Positions 11,491 through 24,469 are shown, counted from the stretch's first letter. The stretch is 64,000 nt of DNA from Ambrosia x helenae (GCA_030844895.1 JAUTDX010000511.1:1-64000); one strand, 5' to 3'. The notes: a model not told the origin generated them from the letters alone. Numbers and translations: made by a program.

Positions 11491-12204
11491 GGGGCTGTTT
11501 GGCAAGTGCTGAACCAGTAAGAGGTCTTAATGGGTAAGAGGCTCTGAACTAGTAAGTGCTGAACCAGTACTGGTTGTTTGGTTGTATGTCTGAATAAGTG
11601 TGCAAAATGACTATTTTGTCCCTATAACAATAATACCTCGATAGTTTAAAAAAACCTCCCTAATCAATAAAAATCCTACTAACATTTATTATTATTATTA
11701 TTATAAACCCAAACCAACCAACCCTACCCTTTATTCAATCCAGACAAACACCACACACACAACTCTCTATGCTCTCTCCTTCTACAATCAAACACACATA
11801 CACACAACTTTCTTTCTCTTTCTTCAATCAAACACACACACACACACACAAAGCTTTCTTTCTCTTTCTTAAATCAAACACACACACACACACACGCACA
11901 CAAACACAGGTCGGAGTCGGAGGAGAGCGGGGACGGTTAGAGTCGGAGGAGGAGCGGTGGCGGTTGGACTCGGAGGAGGAGCAGCGGCGGCGACGGTTGG
12001 AGGTCAGAGGAGCGGCAGTGGGAACCATTTAGAGGAGAGTGCAGAGAAGTCATTTTTTTCATTCAACATCATATCTTTGCTGAACCATTCAGTCTTGATG
12101 GTTCAGTTCAGATGGCATGATTTTTGCAACCGAACACCACCCACCTCTGAGCGATTCAGAGGTTATCTCTGAATGAGCCATTCAGAGGTAAACCACACAG
12201 CCCC
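11491..12204. mobile_element. PIF/Harbinger-type element nested in LTR element 1
   Basis: The ends are GGGGCTGTTTGG and, inverted, CCACACAGCCCC, flanked by TAA on both sides (11488-11490 and 12205-12207). A 3-bp TAA duplication with G-rich TIRs is the hallmark of PIF/Harbinger (Tourist-like) elements. At 714 bp it has no transposase. The inside contains (CA)n tracts (11750-11910), a GC-rich CGGAGGAG-like stretch (11910-12030) and several copies of a TTCAGAGG-type word near the right end. Confidence 0.82.
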
Positions 12205-12638
12205 TAAACTTATTATTTTTCATCAAAAATCCAGATCTGATCCAAAATAACGTTGTTTAAACTCTAATTTTGATTCAATCGATACCTAAAACACTTTCCT
12301 AAACTGAAACAACAATCAGATCATCAAAAACAATCCATGATCATGATTTTCACCCAAAAACTCATAAAAACCCATAAAACTCATGAACATGAAATTTTTC
12401 AATAAAATCCTCAGATCTGATCCGTTTTTCCTCAAATTTGATTTGGTTATTTGTAAAAACAGATTCTAAACCTAAAACCACAATCAAATCATTGATCCAA
12501 TCATCAAACACACCTCAAAATCATAGAAACCATGTTTTAGTGAAAAACAAGTCAAAATCGGTTTTCGAATGACAATTGCTTTAAAATCTTTAAGATCTGA
12601 TGCAAACCACTATAACAACACGCGTGATACGAGCCTGA

Positions 12639-12650
12639 GCTATGATACCA
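12639..12650 (-). promoter_or_regulatory. Primer-binding site of LTR element 1
   Basis: The minus strand reads TGGTATCATAGC two bases inside the 5' LTR. This matches the TGGTATCAGAGC site complementary to plant initiator Met-tRNA except at one position. Confidence 0.85.
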
Positions 12651-12652
12651 CT

Positions 12653-13083
12653 TGAAGGATCGATCTAACAAGAAATTAGTATCGCACGCGTATCGAATCG
12701 AGGGCAGAAATCAACGATTCAGTTAGTTGTTATAGGTGGGTGTTTATGGATAGGATAATAATAATAATAATAATAATATGAGAGAGAGCACACATACAAA
12801 ACACACACAAATGGTTGCACTTGTATGAAATGAGCAAAAGTCTTTTAAAATAACTAAGGCATGGAGTATATATAGTGGGCCTTCATACGCGTCCCTCATA
12901 CACGTTCCTCATACCCGTATGAAGAAAGTGGGACGTGTATGAAGCTTTGCATCTTACCAAAATACCCCTATGCCTAAATAAACACTATAATGCAACCTGA
13001 TGACATCTAAAACACTATACAATCATGCCTACGACTATTATTGACCTATCACTAGCTAGGGACACACACGAAGTGCACTAACA
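12653..13083 (-). repeat. LTR 1, 5' copy
   Basis: 431-bp LTR, the transcribing copy on the minus strand. The TATA box (TATATATAC context) is at 12866-12875, followed in the transcript direction by the CATACG/CGTATG word cluster. The right-hand target duplication TTAAG follows at 13084-13088. Confidence 0.9.
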
Positions 13084-14307
13084 TTAAGATATATGTTAGA
13101 ATTTATTTTTCAAGAGTTTTCATAGGTAGAAACTTTATAAAATCAGGTCTGGACCTTTAGGGTTAAAAATAATGACTTAACAAAGGTTTGGGAAGAATAA
13201 TACACCTTAGATCTTTGCCTGTGAGGGTTCTTTAGCTTGAAATGATGGATTTAGGGCAAAAAAGAGTGTACAAAGGCTAAGGATGGTGTGAGAGCACTTT
13301 GGGGCGAGTTAGGGTTGCACAAATGATGTTTAACAAGTCAAGTATGGTAATTATAGCTGCAGCTAGTCGTTCAAGACTTTCTGGGCGACTAGCTGCTGCA
13401 GGACACGACTAGCTAAGTTAGTCGCCTCTCAGAGGGCACGACTAGCTAGCTAGTCGCCCCTAGAGGTGGTGACTAGCTCAGCTAGTCACCCCCTTCATGC
13501 TGATTTGGTTTTCGGCGCGTTAAACACTATTTTAAGATATTATATCACGTATTCACATACCAACAAGTTATATAATGATTGTAAAACACTTATTACTCGA
13601 TAACTAACATGTTCACGTTAATTCACCAACCTCCGGGACTCGAGACTCGCGTGTGTGCGTTTAATCCGGTGATCCTTCGAATCACCAAACCTTGGACACA
13701 TGGATATAAACTGACTTCCGATGATCCCCGGATAATTGTAACGACTCCTGATGATTCCCCGAATCATCGAATTGACTCAATAACCCAATTAAGTATGATT
13801 TATGAATGTTTTGCTAAGGTAGACTTGTGTGTGTGTAAAGAATATTAACCTGAGTTTGCTGGGTGTCACAATCCGATTCACTATCCGGTCAGATATCTAA
13901 AATTTCGGATACAGATAAAATTTTGGATATCCGATATTTCGAATATCCGGTTTTGAACATCGTACCACGCAAGTTTAAATTCCATATAGATGTTCTACAT
14001 TGAATTATTAAAAAATGTATATATTACAAATCACATAGGCTTTTGGATTCCTTTAAAATGTATCATCTTTTGAATTTTATTAGCCAGCCGGCCATGCATG
14101 TATATGACGATCAATTGGAGCTACCCAAACTATTCTTACATGATGAGGTCCATGTACATTTTGATATATCTATACAGTAGAATATGCACGATGACCCCAT
14201 TACACCTATGTTCGGTGTTCTTTTATTCTACAATCACATTTTACTACTCTCCGAAAATGGCAAAAGAAATTTGATGGAAATTAATAAAACTATACTTTTT
14301 GCAAGAT
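13084..14307. other. Intergenic DNA between LTR element 1 and the MYB gene
   Basis: No gene recognised. 13360-13490 has many GACTAGC / GCTAGTC words in both orientations, able to fold into hairpins. 13860-13950 is rich in GGATATCCGA-like words. The segment next to 14308 would hold the 3' UTR of the MYB gene; no clear AATAAA was seen on the minus strand. Confidence 0.5.
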
Positions 14308-16357
14308 TTAATCAAGCGAAGCGAATATAGAAGATTCTCTCATGAGTTCTTCAAGGTCCCATTCTTCAACTTTAAGTTCTTCTCCTCCCTCCCAACAATT
14401 TTCGAACCCTTCTGTTATTGCTTGTACCTTGTGCTTGTTATTGTTGTAGCATTGGTTCATAATGATGTTCATGTTGTTAGTCATGATGATGGTATCTTCA
14501 AGATTTTCGCATTTTATATCTTGATTATTATTATTATTAGTCAAGTTATCTAATGGTGGGATATTAAACATCTCATCTTCTTGCCCTAAATTTCCCCCAA
14601 AGATCTCATAACATCCATGGTAATTAATCCCATTACCATCCATGCCAACTTGATTTGTACCATAGCATGATCCATGCAAGATGGGCATGTTTGAGCCATG
14701 ATGATCGCTAGTTAGGGGTAATTGTTCTATCATTTGGTTTATGTTCATGGCTTGCAAGGACGACGATGATAAAGATCCTCGTGTTGCATCCATGTACATG
14801 GCCATGATGTTGCTAGAATCGTGCATGGGCATCAAGCCGCCCATAATGTCTCTATGTTCGGAAGATGATGAATCGTGACTTGTGTTGGGTGACGGTGAGT
14901 TTGATGTAGTATTCTTTTTTAGTCTCTTTTTTACCGTGGAGTTCCAGAAGTTCTTTATCTCATTATCTGTACGCCCAGGCAATCTTGCTGCAATTTGGGA
15001 CCACCTACGAGTTAAGGACATAAAAACATGTTAATTTAAAACAAATATGATTATAATACACGTAAAATACGGTATGAATGCATGCAATGCATGGTGGTTG
15101 GCTTCATTTGTAAACAAACTACTGAAATAGACAGTTGAGTATCTTCAACTCAAAGGCTATATGTGGGCACACACCTCACCCTGAATTATCCCTTTCACTT
15201 TGAGCTTTTTATCAATGCACTAATGCATTATGAATTCAAACTTGATTGGCACAGGCTTTGAGTGCATCAACAAATATAACATTAATTAAATTTGCAAAAT
15301 ATATATAAAAAAACCACAATTACCAATTGCAAAACAGTTTAAAGAAAAAATCAAATTGTTTTAAGTTTCTTTTAGTGTATTATTTAATTGTATATGTTCG
15401 CTTTACAATAACTAATCACAAACAAAATAGAGGTTTTTTTAGTGTGGTGCTAAATTACACAAGTGGTACCATGAGACATGTTATATGTGATAATTATGTC
15501 AAGTTAATCTTTCTTCTGTCCAATAATGGAATAGATAGAATTATTATCATCTCCCATCCTCCATTAATAATTTATTAACCAGTTGAAGTCAAAAGCACAA
15601 AGATTAAACTTGTAAGTTGCATATATAATCATGTGACCATGACTTTGACATTTTACTTGCTAGATTATATGATTAACCATGGGTATTATAGTCCACGCAC
15701 CTACTTATGTGTATAATTGTATATATATTATATGACATAGTGTAAAAATATTTACGTTAATGAAGTAATTGTAATTTGCAAGATAAATTTTATTAATTTA
15801 GGATTTGAGAGATTTGTTTGTATCATATTTAACCAAACATATATTAAACCAAAAAAAGAGTTAAAAACATTAATCAACATTAGTATTGCATAAGTGTGTT
15901 TTTTTTCTTCAAAGTTCATGAAAACAACAAGATTTTCAAACCATAGAGTTCTAGATGCGAAAAAAATACAAAAAATCAAAACCAAGACGAAAATGACAGT
16001 TTACTCTAACGTTAATTTTCATTATACTTGCAATGATATATCATACCTATTGCCAAGAATGGAATGAAGATGAATAATGACTTCTTCTTCTTGAGGAGAA
16101 AAAGCACCACGTTTAAGGTCAGGCCGGAGATAATTAATCCACCTAAGCCGACAGCTTTTGCCACACCGTTGCAGACCGGCATTACGAGCAATGTCACTCC
16201 AACAGCCTTGGCCATTGGTGATCATGTAGTTCATCAGCTTCTCATCTTCTTCAGGTGACCACAACCCTTTTCGCATCTTCATCGTTGGTATCGCGGTGCC
16301 TTTCGTGCTCAATATCGAATTATGTGGCTCGTTTGCGCCTCCTATCGGTTTCCTCAT
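14308..16357 (-). CDS. R2R3-MYB transcription factor, MYB46/MYB83-like
   Basis: Two exons are inferred: 16357-16047 and 15004-14308 (stop included), with GT-AG splicing that splits an Arg codon (AG|G). The product is 335 aa. It starts MRKP, as members of this subgroup do; an upstream in-frame ATG (16390) is less likely. R2 has the tryptophans W33, W53 and W73. R3 has F86, W105 and W124, with GRTDNEIKNFWNST. The acidic C-terminus holds WDLEELM at about 319-325, like the conserved end of MYB46/MYB83. These factors are nuclear master switches for secondary-wall biosynthesis (cellulose, xylan, lignin genes) in fibres and vessels. No MYB-bHLH interaction motif is seen in R3. The single intron interrupts R3 after LGN. 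The C-terminal region is Asn/Ser-rich. Frames are open throughout, so it is probably functional. It could be MYB46 or MYB83; a tree would decide. Confidence 0.93.
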
Positions 16358-16571
16358 GTTGATTATGTGTGTATGTGTATACACACGCACACAATGTGCG
16401 TATGTATGTGTTGTTATGTGAGAGAGAGAGAGATGAAAGAAGGGTTAGGGTTTTGATCTGATAGAAGTCTATAGGTTGGTTGTTTATATGTGAATCTTAT
16501 AAGCTTGGAAAGTAGTTCTGATTTTGAGGAGTGATTACTTTATAAACTGCCAATTGTTCCTGTGTTTGTTT

Positions 16572-16619
<48 letters not shown>

Positions 16620-16760
16620 GATATGATCGTTGAATGGGATCGGTGATGATTATAATGATGACGGCAATGGGGTTTGCTTAGAAATGGGGTCATAAACAGA
16701 AATTGAGAGAGAGAGAGAGAGAGAGTAGGGTTTATGGGAAAAAAAAACAAAAACAAAAAG
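16358..16760 (-). promoter_or_regulatory. MYB gene 5' leader and proximal promoter with GA tracts
   Basis: Upstream of the start codon there are three GA tracts on the plus strand (16420-16434, 16579-16616, 16705-16725), which read CT-rich on the gene's strand. TATA-like words on the minus strand are CATATAAAC (near 16482) and TTTATAAAG (near 16539). Which one is used is not known. CT/GA tracts are common in plant core promoters and leaders. Confidence 0.45.
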
Positions 16761-19148
16761 AAATGCTTAAACTTCAATTTTGGTGGAATATATTGCATGA
16801 ATGGATGTGAATCAGTGACATACATGGTATAATAATTAAGCCAATAAAATATTGACAACCTAGTTCGATTTTCTTTTGAATTTTTCGTGATAAATCTTCT
16901 TAACTTTCATTACTTACCAGCAAGTAACCCGCCTATTACGGCGGAGTTCGCGTATTACGATGGAGTCGACAATACAGGGCGGAAATGTAATTCAAACCTT
17001 AAAAAGATTAAAAGAATCAATATGTAGGGTGTATGTTTGTGTGTGTAAGCATCTGTGCTTCGTAGTGGAGTAATATTTTAAAGGCTAGAAGGAGACATGC
17101 TAACATTCTACGTTATATATACCATAAGCAATTTGACCTACATGACGGTAAAAAAGATGAAAGTAACGGTTTGACTCATTAGCAACAATTATTATACTAA
17201 TAGTCCTACTCAATATATTGAAAATGCCAAATCTGAAGAGATTGCCGAGGAGAAGAAAGCATAGGGACCTTTATAAGATTCACATTAAGAGAAGGTTGGA
17301 ATGACTCATATGTAATCAACCTGCAAAGAAGCATACCCATAACTTTTTCTACATGATAAAAGCAATGCAATACAACTGCTAATCAAGTGCACTATAAATT
17401 TCTATCAGTGGCATCGGAAAGTGAAATTAGAAGTTAGGTTAATTGAAAATATTCCACATAAGACATCCCAACCTGAGAACTTTATAGACATGCACATATC
17501 GGTTTTTTCTAGGAACCAAACCGAACCGATTCCAAACCAGTTCGTGTTTGGTGCCAGTTCATGTCTGAACCGGTTTCATTTTGGTGCGGCCACGGTTTTG
17601 CTGGTTTGAAAGACCGGTTTCGGTTCAATTCGGTTTGGGTTCGTGAACCAATTCATGCACACACTTTTTTAAGAAAAGTCAAAACAAAATTATTATTTTT
17701 TACATAAAGTTCGATGTTTATTGATTCTTACAATCTTTTTAAAGTGTATGGGTATTATGGGTATATATTTGTATGTGTAGAAATTATCCTTTTTGTATAA
17801 TTTTGTTGTATATAATTTTTTATATAAAATTGCAATTTTTTTAATAAAATGTAATAATTACTTAATTTTGTTTAATACCCTTCTTAAAATGCTTCATAGT
17901 ATAATATAGATTAATAGTAATTGGAGGTTATGATAAAAGAATGTTTACAAGTAGGTTTTGTATGAAGGGTAAAAAGGGAAAAAATTACTTGACATTTAAG
18001 TTTTAAGCATGGGACTTTCCTTATGCCATCTTAAAATTCATATAAAATGACATTTGTAGACATATTTACTCCTTTATAATGTAGTATAAATAATTTGAAT
18101 AGATAATTTCACGAATGTTTCTTGTGTTTTGCACGTGTTGTAAGTTTGATTTTCTTAATCTTAAAATTACATAGATGCAATTAATGGTTTACAGTTTATA
18201 CTACATTATTAATTATTAAGGTTATGAAAATCAAACTTACAACATGTGCAAATCGACATAAACAAACATAAATATATGAACATTCACGAAATCATTATTG
18301 AACGTTTACAAACAAAATTGAACGAACGAGACCTATGTTCGTCTTCGTTCATTTAACTAATCGAACATAAATGGACTATCCGTGAAATGGTTCACGAGCT
18401 GTTCGTTGAACGCTCGGTTTGTTTACAGCTCTACACGCCACCTCTTCTCCTTCATCTTCTTCATAACAACTGCGATGATATCTGCAGGTTCATGGGTGGT
18501 CAAGTAACGACTGTGTGGGTAATGTGCGACGACGGTTGCAACTCTTTTGCTTGCTGGATTCACGAACGGGGTGGCGGCGGTGACTGTTTATTAAGTGTTC
18601 GACGATCGGTCAGAGAGTATAGAGGAATAATGGAACTTACCGATGGTTGGTTGCGGGTTTGGGTTATGTTGACGGGAAACGGTCATGGGCTTGGGTTTAG
18701 GCTCTGTAGGTCAAGGGTGGTGGTAGGTGTTGTTCTTGGATCTGATGGTGGTGTTTTTTGGGAGTTCGTTTTAGGAGTTGATGGTGGTGGTGGTGGTTTC
18801 GGAAGGCATTGGTGGTGATTTGGAGAGGTGTTGATGGTTTAGGGAGGTGGTGATGGTGGTGGTTTGGTGTAGAAAAAGAAGAAGATATGCAGGTGGGGTT
18901 AAATTTAAATAGAATAGTTTAGTTAAGTTGATTTGTCGTTTAGAGAGGTAAATTAGACATTTTATACTCACTTAAAAGAGAAATATAACGTCTGTTAGAG
19001 ATATAGGGACTAAATGAGTGCAAAGCTAATGCCATAGGACCAACCCTGTTAATCGGGAGGGTTTATGTAATTTATGTATACCACACAAAATATCTTTGTG
19101 ATTAATTTCTACTTTGAATTTAGCTAATTATAAAGTTATATTAATTAA
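16761..19148. other. Intergenic DNA with decayed repeats
   Basis: No convincing gene. 17500-17650 is a block of AACCGGTTTCGGTT-like words. 18330-18430 looks like one end of a hAT-type repeat (GTTTGTTTACAGCTCTAC). The open frame at 18387-18818 is Gly/Val-rich low complexity (TGGTGG repeats) and I do not accept it as a gene. 18900-19060 is unidentified moderately repetitive sequence. Confidence 0.45.
18128..18252. repeat. Long inverted repeat (hairpin), 35-bp arms
   Basis: 18128-18162 and 18218-18252 are inverted copies with three mismatches, separated by 55 bp of AT-rich sequence. A transcript would fold into a stem-loop. It may be a small MITE remnant or a small-RNA precursor; nothing here tells which. 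Confidence 0.75.
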
Positions 19149-19774
19149 CTAGATTATACCCCGGGAACGTCCCGGGGTTGAAAAATCTAATATGACATAT
19201 TAATTTTACATAAGAAATAGAATGATGCGCTTTACAGTTACATGCATTAAAGCTTCGGGTAGCAGCTAACCTAAAACAATTAAAAATATATCTCCAATGT
19301 TAACGCCTAACCTTAAACAATGTATAACTCTAATATTAATATCCAACCTAAAACAATGTATAACTCCAATGTTAACGCATGTTGAAAATAGAATTCATAT
19401 TTACTGATTTGAACAATATTAGTGACTTGCCTATACATGATTAATGATTTACTTGAACACTTTGTGTTTTTTTTTCCTGCTTGAACAAAACCCAACAAAA
19501 AATAGTCGTTTTTTGTTTCTCTGTTTTTTATATAGCACTATGGTACTCGTTGGAAAGATAATAAAACGCTCGTTAATTTGGTGTAATTTTTTTCTTTAAA
19601 AAATCTCGTATATAAAAGATATTAACGTTTGAAAATTATGGGAGGAAACATAAGAGAGAAAAATCTAATTTTGTTTTTAAATTATTTTTTTCCTAAAATA
19701 TCTCAATGCCACATGGGATGACACATGGCACACTCAAGGAAGAGAATGCCTCTTTGGTTTATTATATGTATAGA
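19149..19774 (-). mobile_element. Small non-autonomous Helitron
   Basis: On the minus strand the 5' end is A|TCTATACATATAATAAACC. The 3' end has the hairpin CCCCGGGACGTTCCCGGGG followed by TATAATCTAG|T. TC start, a GC-rich hairpin about 6 bases before a CTAG end, and insertion between A and T without duplication are the Helitron signature. The 626 bp contain no rep/helicase gene; the inside is AT-rich with a few duplicated phrases. Confidence 0.8.
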
Positions 19775-19888
19775 TATGTTCTTCTAAATCACTACAAGTT
19801 AAATTATAGATGTTTTAAATGGCTTTGGTTTATTATATGTATAGATATGTTCTTCTAAATCACTACAAGTTAAATTATAGATGTTTTA
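19752..19888. repeat. 71-bp tandem duplication across the Helitron 5' end
   Basis: 19752-19822 is repeated at 19823-19888 almost without change. Each unit contains the last 23 bases of the Helitron 5' terminus plus 48 bases of flanking DNA, so a second Helitron 5' end (TC at 19845) now lies outside the element. Confidence 0.85.
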
Positions 19889-22754
19889 CGATAAAAACAA
19901 AATTATAGTTAATCAATTAATGTTTTTTATTTAACTAACATAACAAAATTATCATAAATTATAATGATAGATTTAGGATGATTATCGATTAGTAAAGCCG
20001 AAATGAAATCTTCCTAGTCAGGATAAATTTTGATAATATAAAATGAATTTGTATTTTTATTGTGAAGCTTTTGACTTCAAATTGTTAAAAGTTGGTATTC
20101 ATTCTCTCATAAGAAAATGTGTAATATGCATTATGGGAAATAGCTTGACAACGTTCTTAACATCTCTCGCATGAGTATTATAACGGCATAAAAAGGTGTT
20201 TCTAGTTTAAAACAAAATGACGATAAAAAATTGGAAAATATTGACTGAAAATGCATTAACAATTACACATTTTTTTGTAGAGGCGTTATGAGATTGATGT
20301 GGCTGAAAATGTTTTAGAAGGCATTAACCGTTACGGATAATCTACATAATATATAAGGTAATTACTTTGATAATTGCAACTTTGACCTATTGGTTGGCTT
20401 TAATCACAATTTAAAAAATGTTTATTGACATTCTTAGCTTTAAATATATATATTTCTTTTGCAATCCCATAGTAACTAAAGCTCGTTTAAATCAAAGCTT
20501 ATTAGAACTATTATCAAACTACATGGTGTGGTCAAGCCCTTATAGGGTGCATTTAATGATATTTGGCATTCACATCATTCTTGAGGCATGGAACAAGAAC
20601 GGTGGGGTGGTGGTGACGTGCACAGTGGATCTATGGTAGTTCCAAGTCACCCTTTTTAATTTGCTTTTTTTAATTTTTGCTTTTGCATTTGTATTTTTTA
20701 ATTAATAACCCATTAAATTAAATAAAAATCACCATTATATTAAAAATAATTAAAACTAAAACATTGCATAAAAAACATAAATTTAAAATATATAAAATAA
20801 AACATTTAAATTAGTTATAATTAGGATGTGAAATTTGCCACGATGAAACATACTCGAACTCCTCACCAAACTCAAAAGTGGTAGCTGACTTGAGTCACTT
20901 TGATGACAACTTCTTCGGATTCAGTGGGTCTTCCTCCATGCTTGCCTTAACCATCGTATCAAATATTTCACACTTTGATTCGATGTCCAACCGCATGTGG
21001 TGAAGTGCATCACTATCGCGGTTTGTTTCCCCGCCCGCAAGAACCCTGAGTGTGGCCTAAACTTTACCCAAAACGGGATTGAACGAAGTGTACTAGAGAC
21101 ACGTTTAACCAGCTCAATGTTAGGGCTAGTTCTTCTTTTTCGGTCCACGATATCGACATTGGTTTGTTTTTAAGTTTCACACTTTAAAGGGTAATTGATT
21201 TGGTTATTGTGGTGTAGGGTAATTGAAAGATGTTATATATTGGGGTAAAGTTAACAAACGGTAACTTTTTCACCATAACCGTCCTCCATTCAAAACTATT
21301 CACGTCACCTTTGATTGTTGCCCATGCCGGTGGATATCTCCTCCTGATATGCCTCATGCCATAGGCCACGCTGAATACAGGGTGATGGACTGATAAGGAA
21401 GGGCTTCATACCCTCTTTCCACGTCCCCACATTGTGTAACCTCATATAAAAACAACCAGTGTCTACTTTTATAAATAGAAATCTAAGTATTATTATGAGT
21501 TAATTGAAATTTAATCTTTACTTTTTTTTAGTATATATTTTAGTTAGCTGACCGCCAAGAATAATTGAAATGATATATTGGGGACGCAATTGACTATCAA
21601 AAATTGACACTACTAAAACACAGAGTTTACCGACAAAAAATATAAAGTAAAGATTAGAAGTAAAGATTAGAATAATGCGTTCATCTCGATCAAGGATCGA
21701 ATAAAACCAAAAAAACAACTAACTTATAAAAATCGTCCATTATCACCAGTGGACTAACGTTAAAACACTCATCTTACCCTAAGATAAATTATTGTTAGAT
21801 CTTTGATGGACAAAAATAAATTACTGTTAACATCTTTAATGGACATCTAAAAATTTAATTTCGTTCTCTTTAATTAATCAAACAAAAAAAATTTAAAAAT
21901 TAGTAATAGTAATGAATGTTCTTCGCTACTTCGATCAGTTGATAATCATGGATTGATTCCCAACTAAGATATGCAGATAAGATCCTAGATAAGATTTCCT
22001 ATAAGTATTTTCGGTTTTATTCTGGTATGAGCAAATGTGAAATGGATAATCCATCAGTGATTTGTCACAAAGTTTGAAAATAAGCCACTCGGGTTAACGT
22101 ATGCAAAAGTTGTTGAAATATTGGTTTTATAGAATCATCCTTCAAATAATTTAGATACAAATAGTCTCGAGAGAGAGAGCACTCTAATTTTTACACTATC
22201 CGTTCTTGATCTACATTGTACACGTTAATGAAATCTTTATTCAAGACATGATTTTCCACAATATTGATTAGTAAGGTGTGATTTAGTTAATTTTCAAACC
22301 CTTTGAACAATTTTTTTTTCTTTTTTTGAAATGTTGTATTTTAGCAGTAAACCTTTGGCTAAAAAGCCACTTCTACCTAGGATCGAATCATGCCCCACAC
22401 GGGTTTCTTCTTTCAAACCCAATTGTTATTTTTTTGGTGGAACCCCACAAATGTGAAAAAACTTTCTCACATCTATTACAACCACTTGGTTACAACATCA
22501 TTGGCCTTCGGAGATATTAATGCATTTACAAGCCAGCAAGAATTGTAAATGTAGACATGTAGTTGAATTAAATTTATACGTATGTGCATGAGATAAAGCA
22601 ACCATATTGGTTCTGTTACCCAAATCTAATCTAAAAATATATTTATCACTACCATGTACCCAATTATCGTACTAATTTTAGCAACATTTCAAATAGTCTC
22701 TCAATATAACAGCTTCTTCGATACACATACAAATACACACACACACACATATAG

Positions 22755-22792
<38 letters not shown>

Positions 22793-24210
22793 TGATAGGA
22801 AATAGGTGGTGGTCGTTGGATAGTACGTATAACGAATATGGAGAAACGGTTCGGAGAAAGAGAGGCTGGTGTCTTGTCTTTTGACTTCATACGTTGTGTT
22901 TTCACTTTTCCATCATCCCTTCAGTATTAATCAACAACATAATTAATTAATTTAATAATGTTTTAATTAAAAACCAATACATCCTATGAACTCTTTTTTC
23001 GTCGACAACTAACACATCAACTTATGCTCTTTTCTTCTCACGCAAGGCCATCTTCATAGACACGCACAAAATAAAGAGAAATATAAAAATTCACTATATT
23101 ATGAGTTAAATAAGTTAAACCATTTGTTATTCAATTTTAAATAAAATATATATAATTAAATACAGTGTTGTTTCCAACACATTTTTAATTATAAATAACA
23201 CACACATATATATGTTTCTACACGTAAATGTTATATTTCGTGAGAAGTGTGAGAGGATTAAGAATTGATATGTATGCATCATGTTTTAGATTTAAGTATG
23301 ATGTTTTGGATTGTTTTGACTAGAAAAACACCAAACCTAATAATTTAAATACAATGCAGTTTATTATAGTAATGAAATTTAAACACATTGCTTAACACTT
23401 AAAACACACATTTAACTTTCTTGGTAGGGTGCCATAGTGTGATTGTTGTACTAAAACACTATGCTTATCAAAGTTTGTTAATATATTTCAATTATAACAT
23501 ATCTAATACATCTAAACCATAACAATGGTGCATTTAAAACCACTTATAGTTTAACAAAAACATAAACACCACTAAAAATATACATGTCGCATCTTGGATT
23601 TATTTTGTACGTTTCAAACACACAAATCACTTTATATACTAGCAAGTTTACGTAGGTATTAATTTAGACTTATGAGAGAGCGTACAGTAAACAAAAAAAT
23701 GGATGACTCATTTAAGGTATCGTTAGTTCAAAGAAGGTTATGGAAAATACGAGGAACCTTTTTTTTGCATTGTTTGTTTTGTTAGGAAGGTAAGATATTT
23801 GCTTCCACTACACATAACATCCCTTTACATATAACCATATGAATATATTAAAATACACGTGTAGTTGAAGACAAGAAGTAGTTATATATTTAGATATATC
23901 ATATTCATTTAAAGTATCTATATACGTGGAAAAAAGAAAAACCGAAAATCATCGGAAATTGGGTTCAAACTTTTAAGCCATCTATTGCAAAAGATAGGAA
24001 AAAAAGTAGAAAAGACTCCATAATGTGGGGAACACATGTTATCATCACCCATGGGAACCAAGACAAAGGTAATATGAAATATGAAATAATATCTTCATAA
24101 AGAACTTTTATAAAGGTTAACGGCAGAGAAAAATCCTCGACATGTACCATCAACGGTTTACGTCAATTTGAATTGCAGAATATATTTTACGCCAAATACA
24201 TAATTATCTA
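19889..24210. other. AT-rich intergenic DNA
   Basis: No gene recognised. 20540-21430 has GC-richer islands (20590-20640, 20920-21140, 21290-21430) whose minus-strand frames at 20921-21148 and 21184-21369 match no family I know; they may be a decayed transposon. 22733-22792 is a compound (CA)n(TA)n(GA)n microsatellite. The rest is low-complexity AT-rich DNA. Confidence 0.5.
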
Positions 24211-24270
24211 GATTTGAACCTATGACTTCTGTCTAAGAAGCATAAAGCTCTACCAAATGTCCTAGAGCAC
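24211..24270 (-). repeat. tRNA-like sequence, possible SINE head
   Basis: The minus strand holds ATTTGGTAGAGC, like a tRNA D-arm/A box, and 26 bases on GGTTCAAATC, like a B box. The spacing is suitable for an internal pol III promoter. No complete cloverleaf, A-tail or target duplication was found. It may be an old tRNA-derived SINE or tRNA pseudogene. Confidence 0.35.
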
Positions 24271-24469
24271 ATTAGCAAAATTAATATTATCATTAAATAA
24301 TGTACGTATAACTTACGTATTAAATGTCTGTTAAAGTTTTACATAATTATATTGAGAGTTATATATAATCTTTTGAACTCAACCAGATATGAGGATGTGA
24401 ACAGAATATATAAAGAAGAGTACAAGCTAATTATTCAAATTTGGATATATATATATATATATATATATA

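Larger units (their letters stand above)
5304..13083 (-). mobile_element. LTR retrotransposon 1, gag-type remnant without pol
   Basis: Two direct LTRs (5304-5723 and 12653-13083) start TGAAGG and end TAACA, and are flanked by the 5-bp duplication TTAAG (5299-5303 and 13084-13088). On the minus strand the order is 5' LTR (right copy), PBS, long leader, gag-like frames, a long non-coding stretch, PPT, 3' LTR (left copy). No reverse transcriptase, integrase or RNase H was recognised in 5737-8660. It therefore looks like a large non-autonomous element that needs an autonomous relative. A PIF-type element is nested in the leader at 11491-12204. The initiator-Met-tRNA-type PBS and the gag style suggest the Copia superfamily; without pol this is an inference. 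Confidence 0.88.

Noticed and set aside
11769..12172. Open frames with TH repeats and Arg/Glu runs
   Set aside because: They fall on (CA)n and GAGGAG tracts within the PIF-type element and have no domain.
18387..18818. 143-residue Gly/Val/Trp-rich frame
   Set aside because: Built on TGGTGG repeats, no recognisable domain, starts inside a hAT-like repeat end.
24211..24270. A functional tRNA gene
   Set aside because: A- and B-box-like words are present, but a full cloverleaf with paired acceptor stem could not be drawn. Kept only as a tRNA-like repeat.
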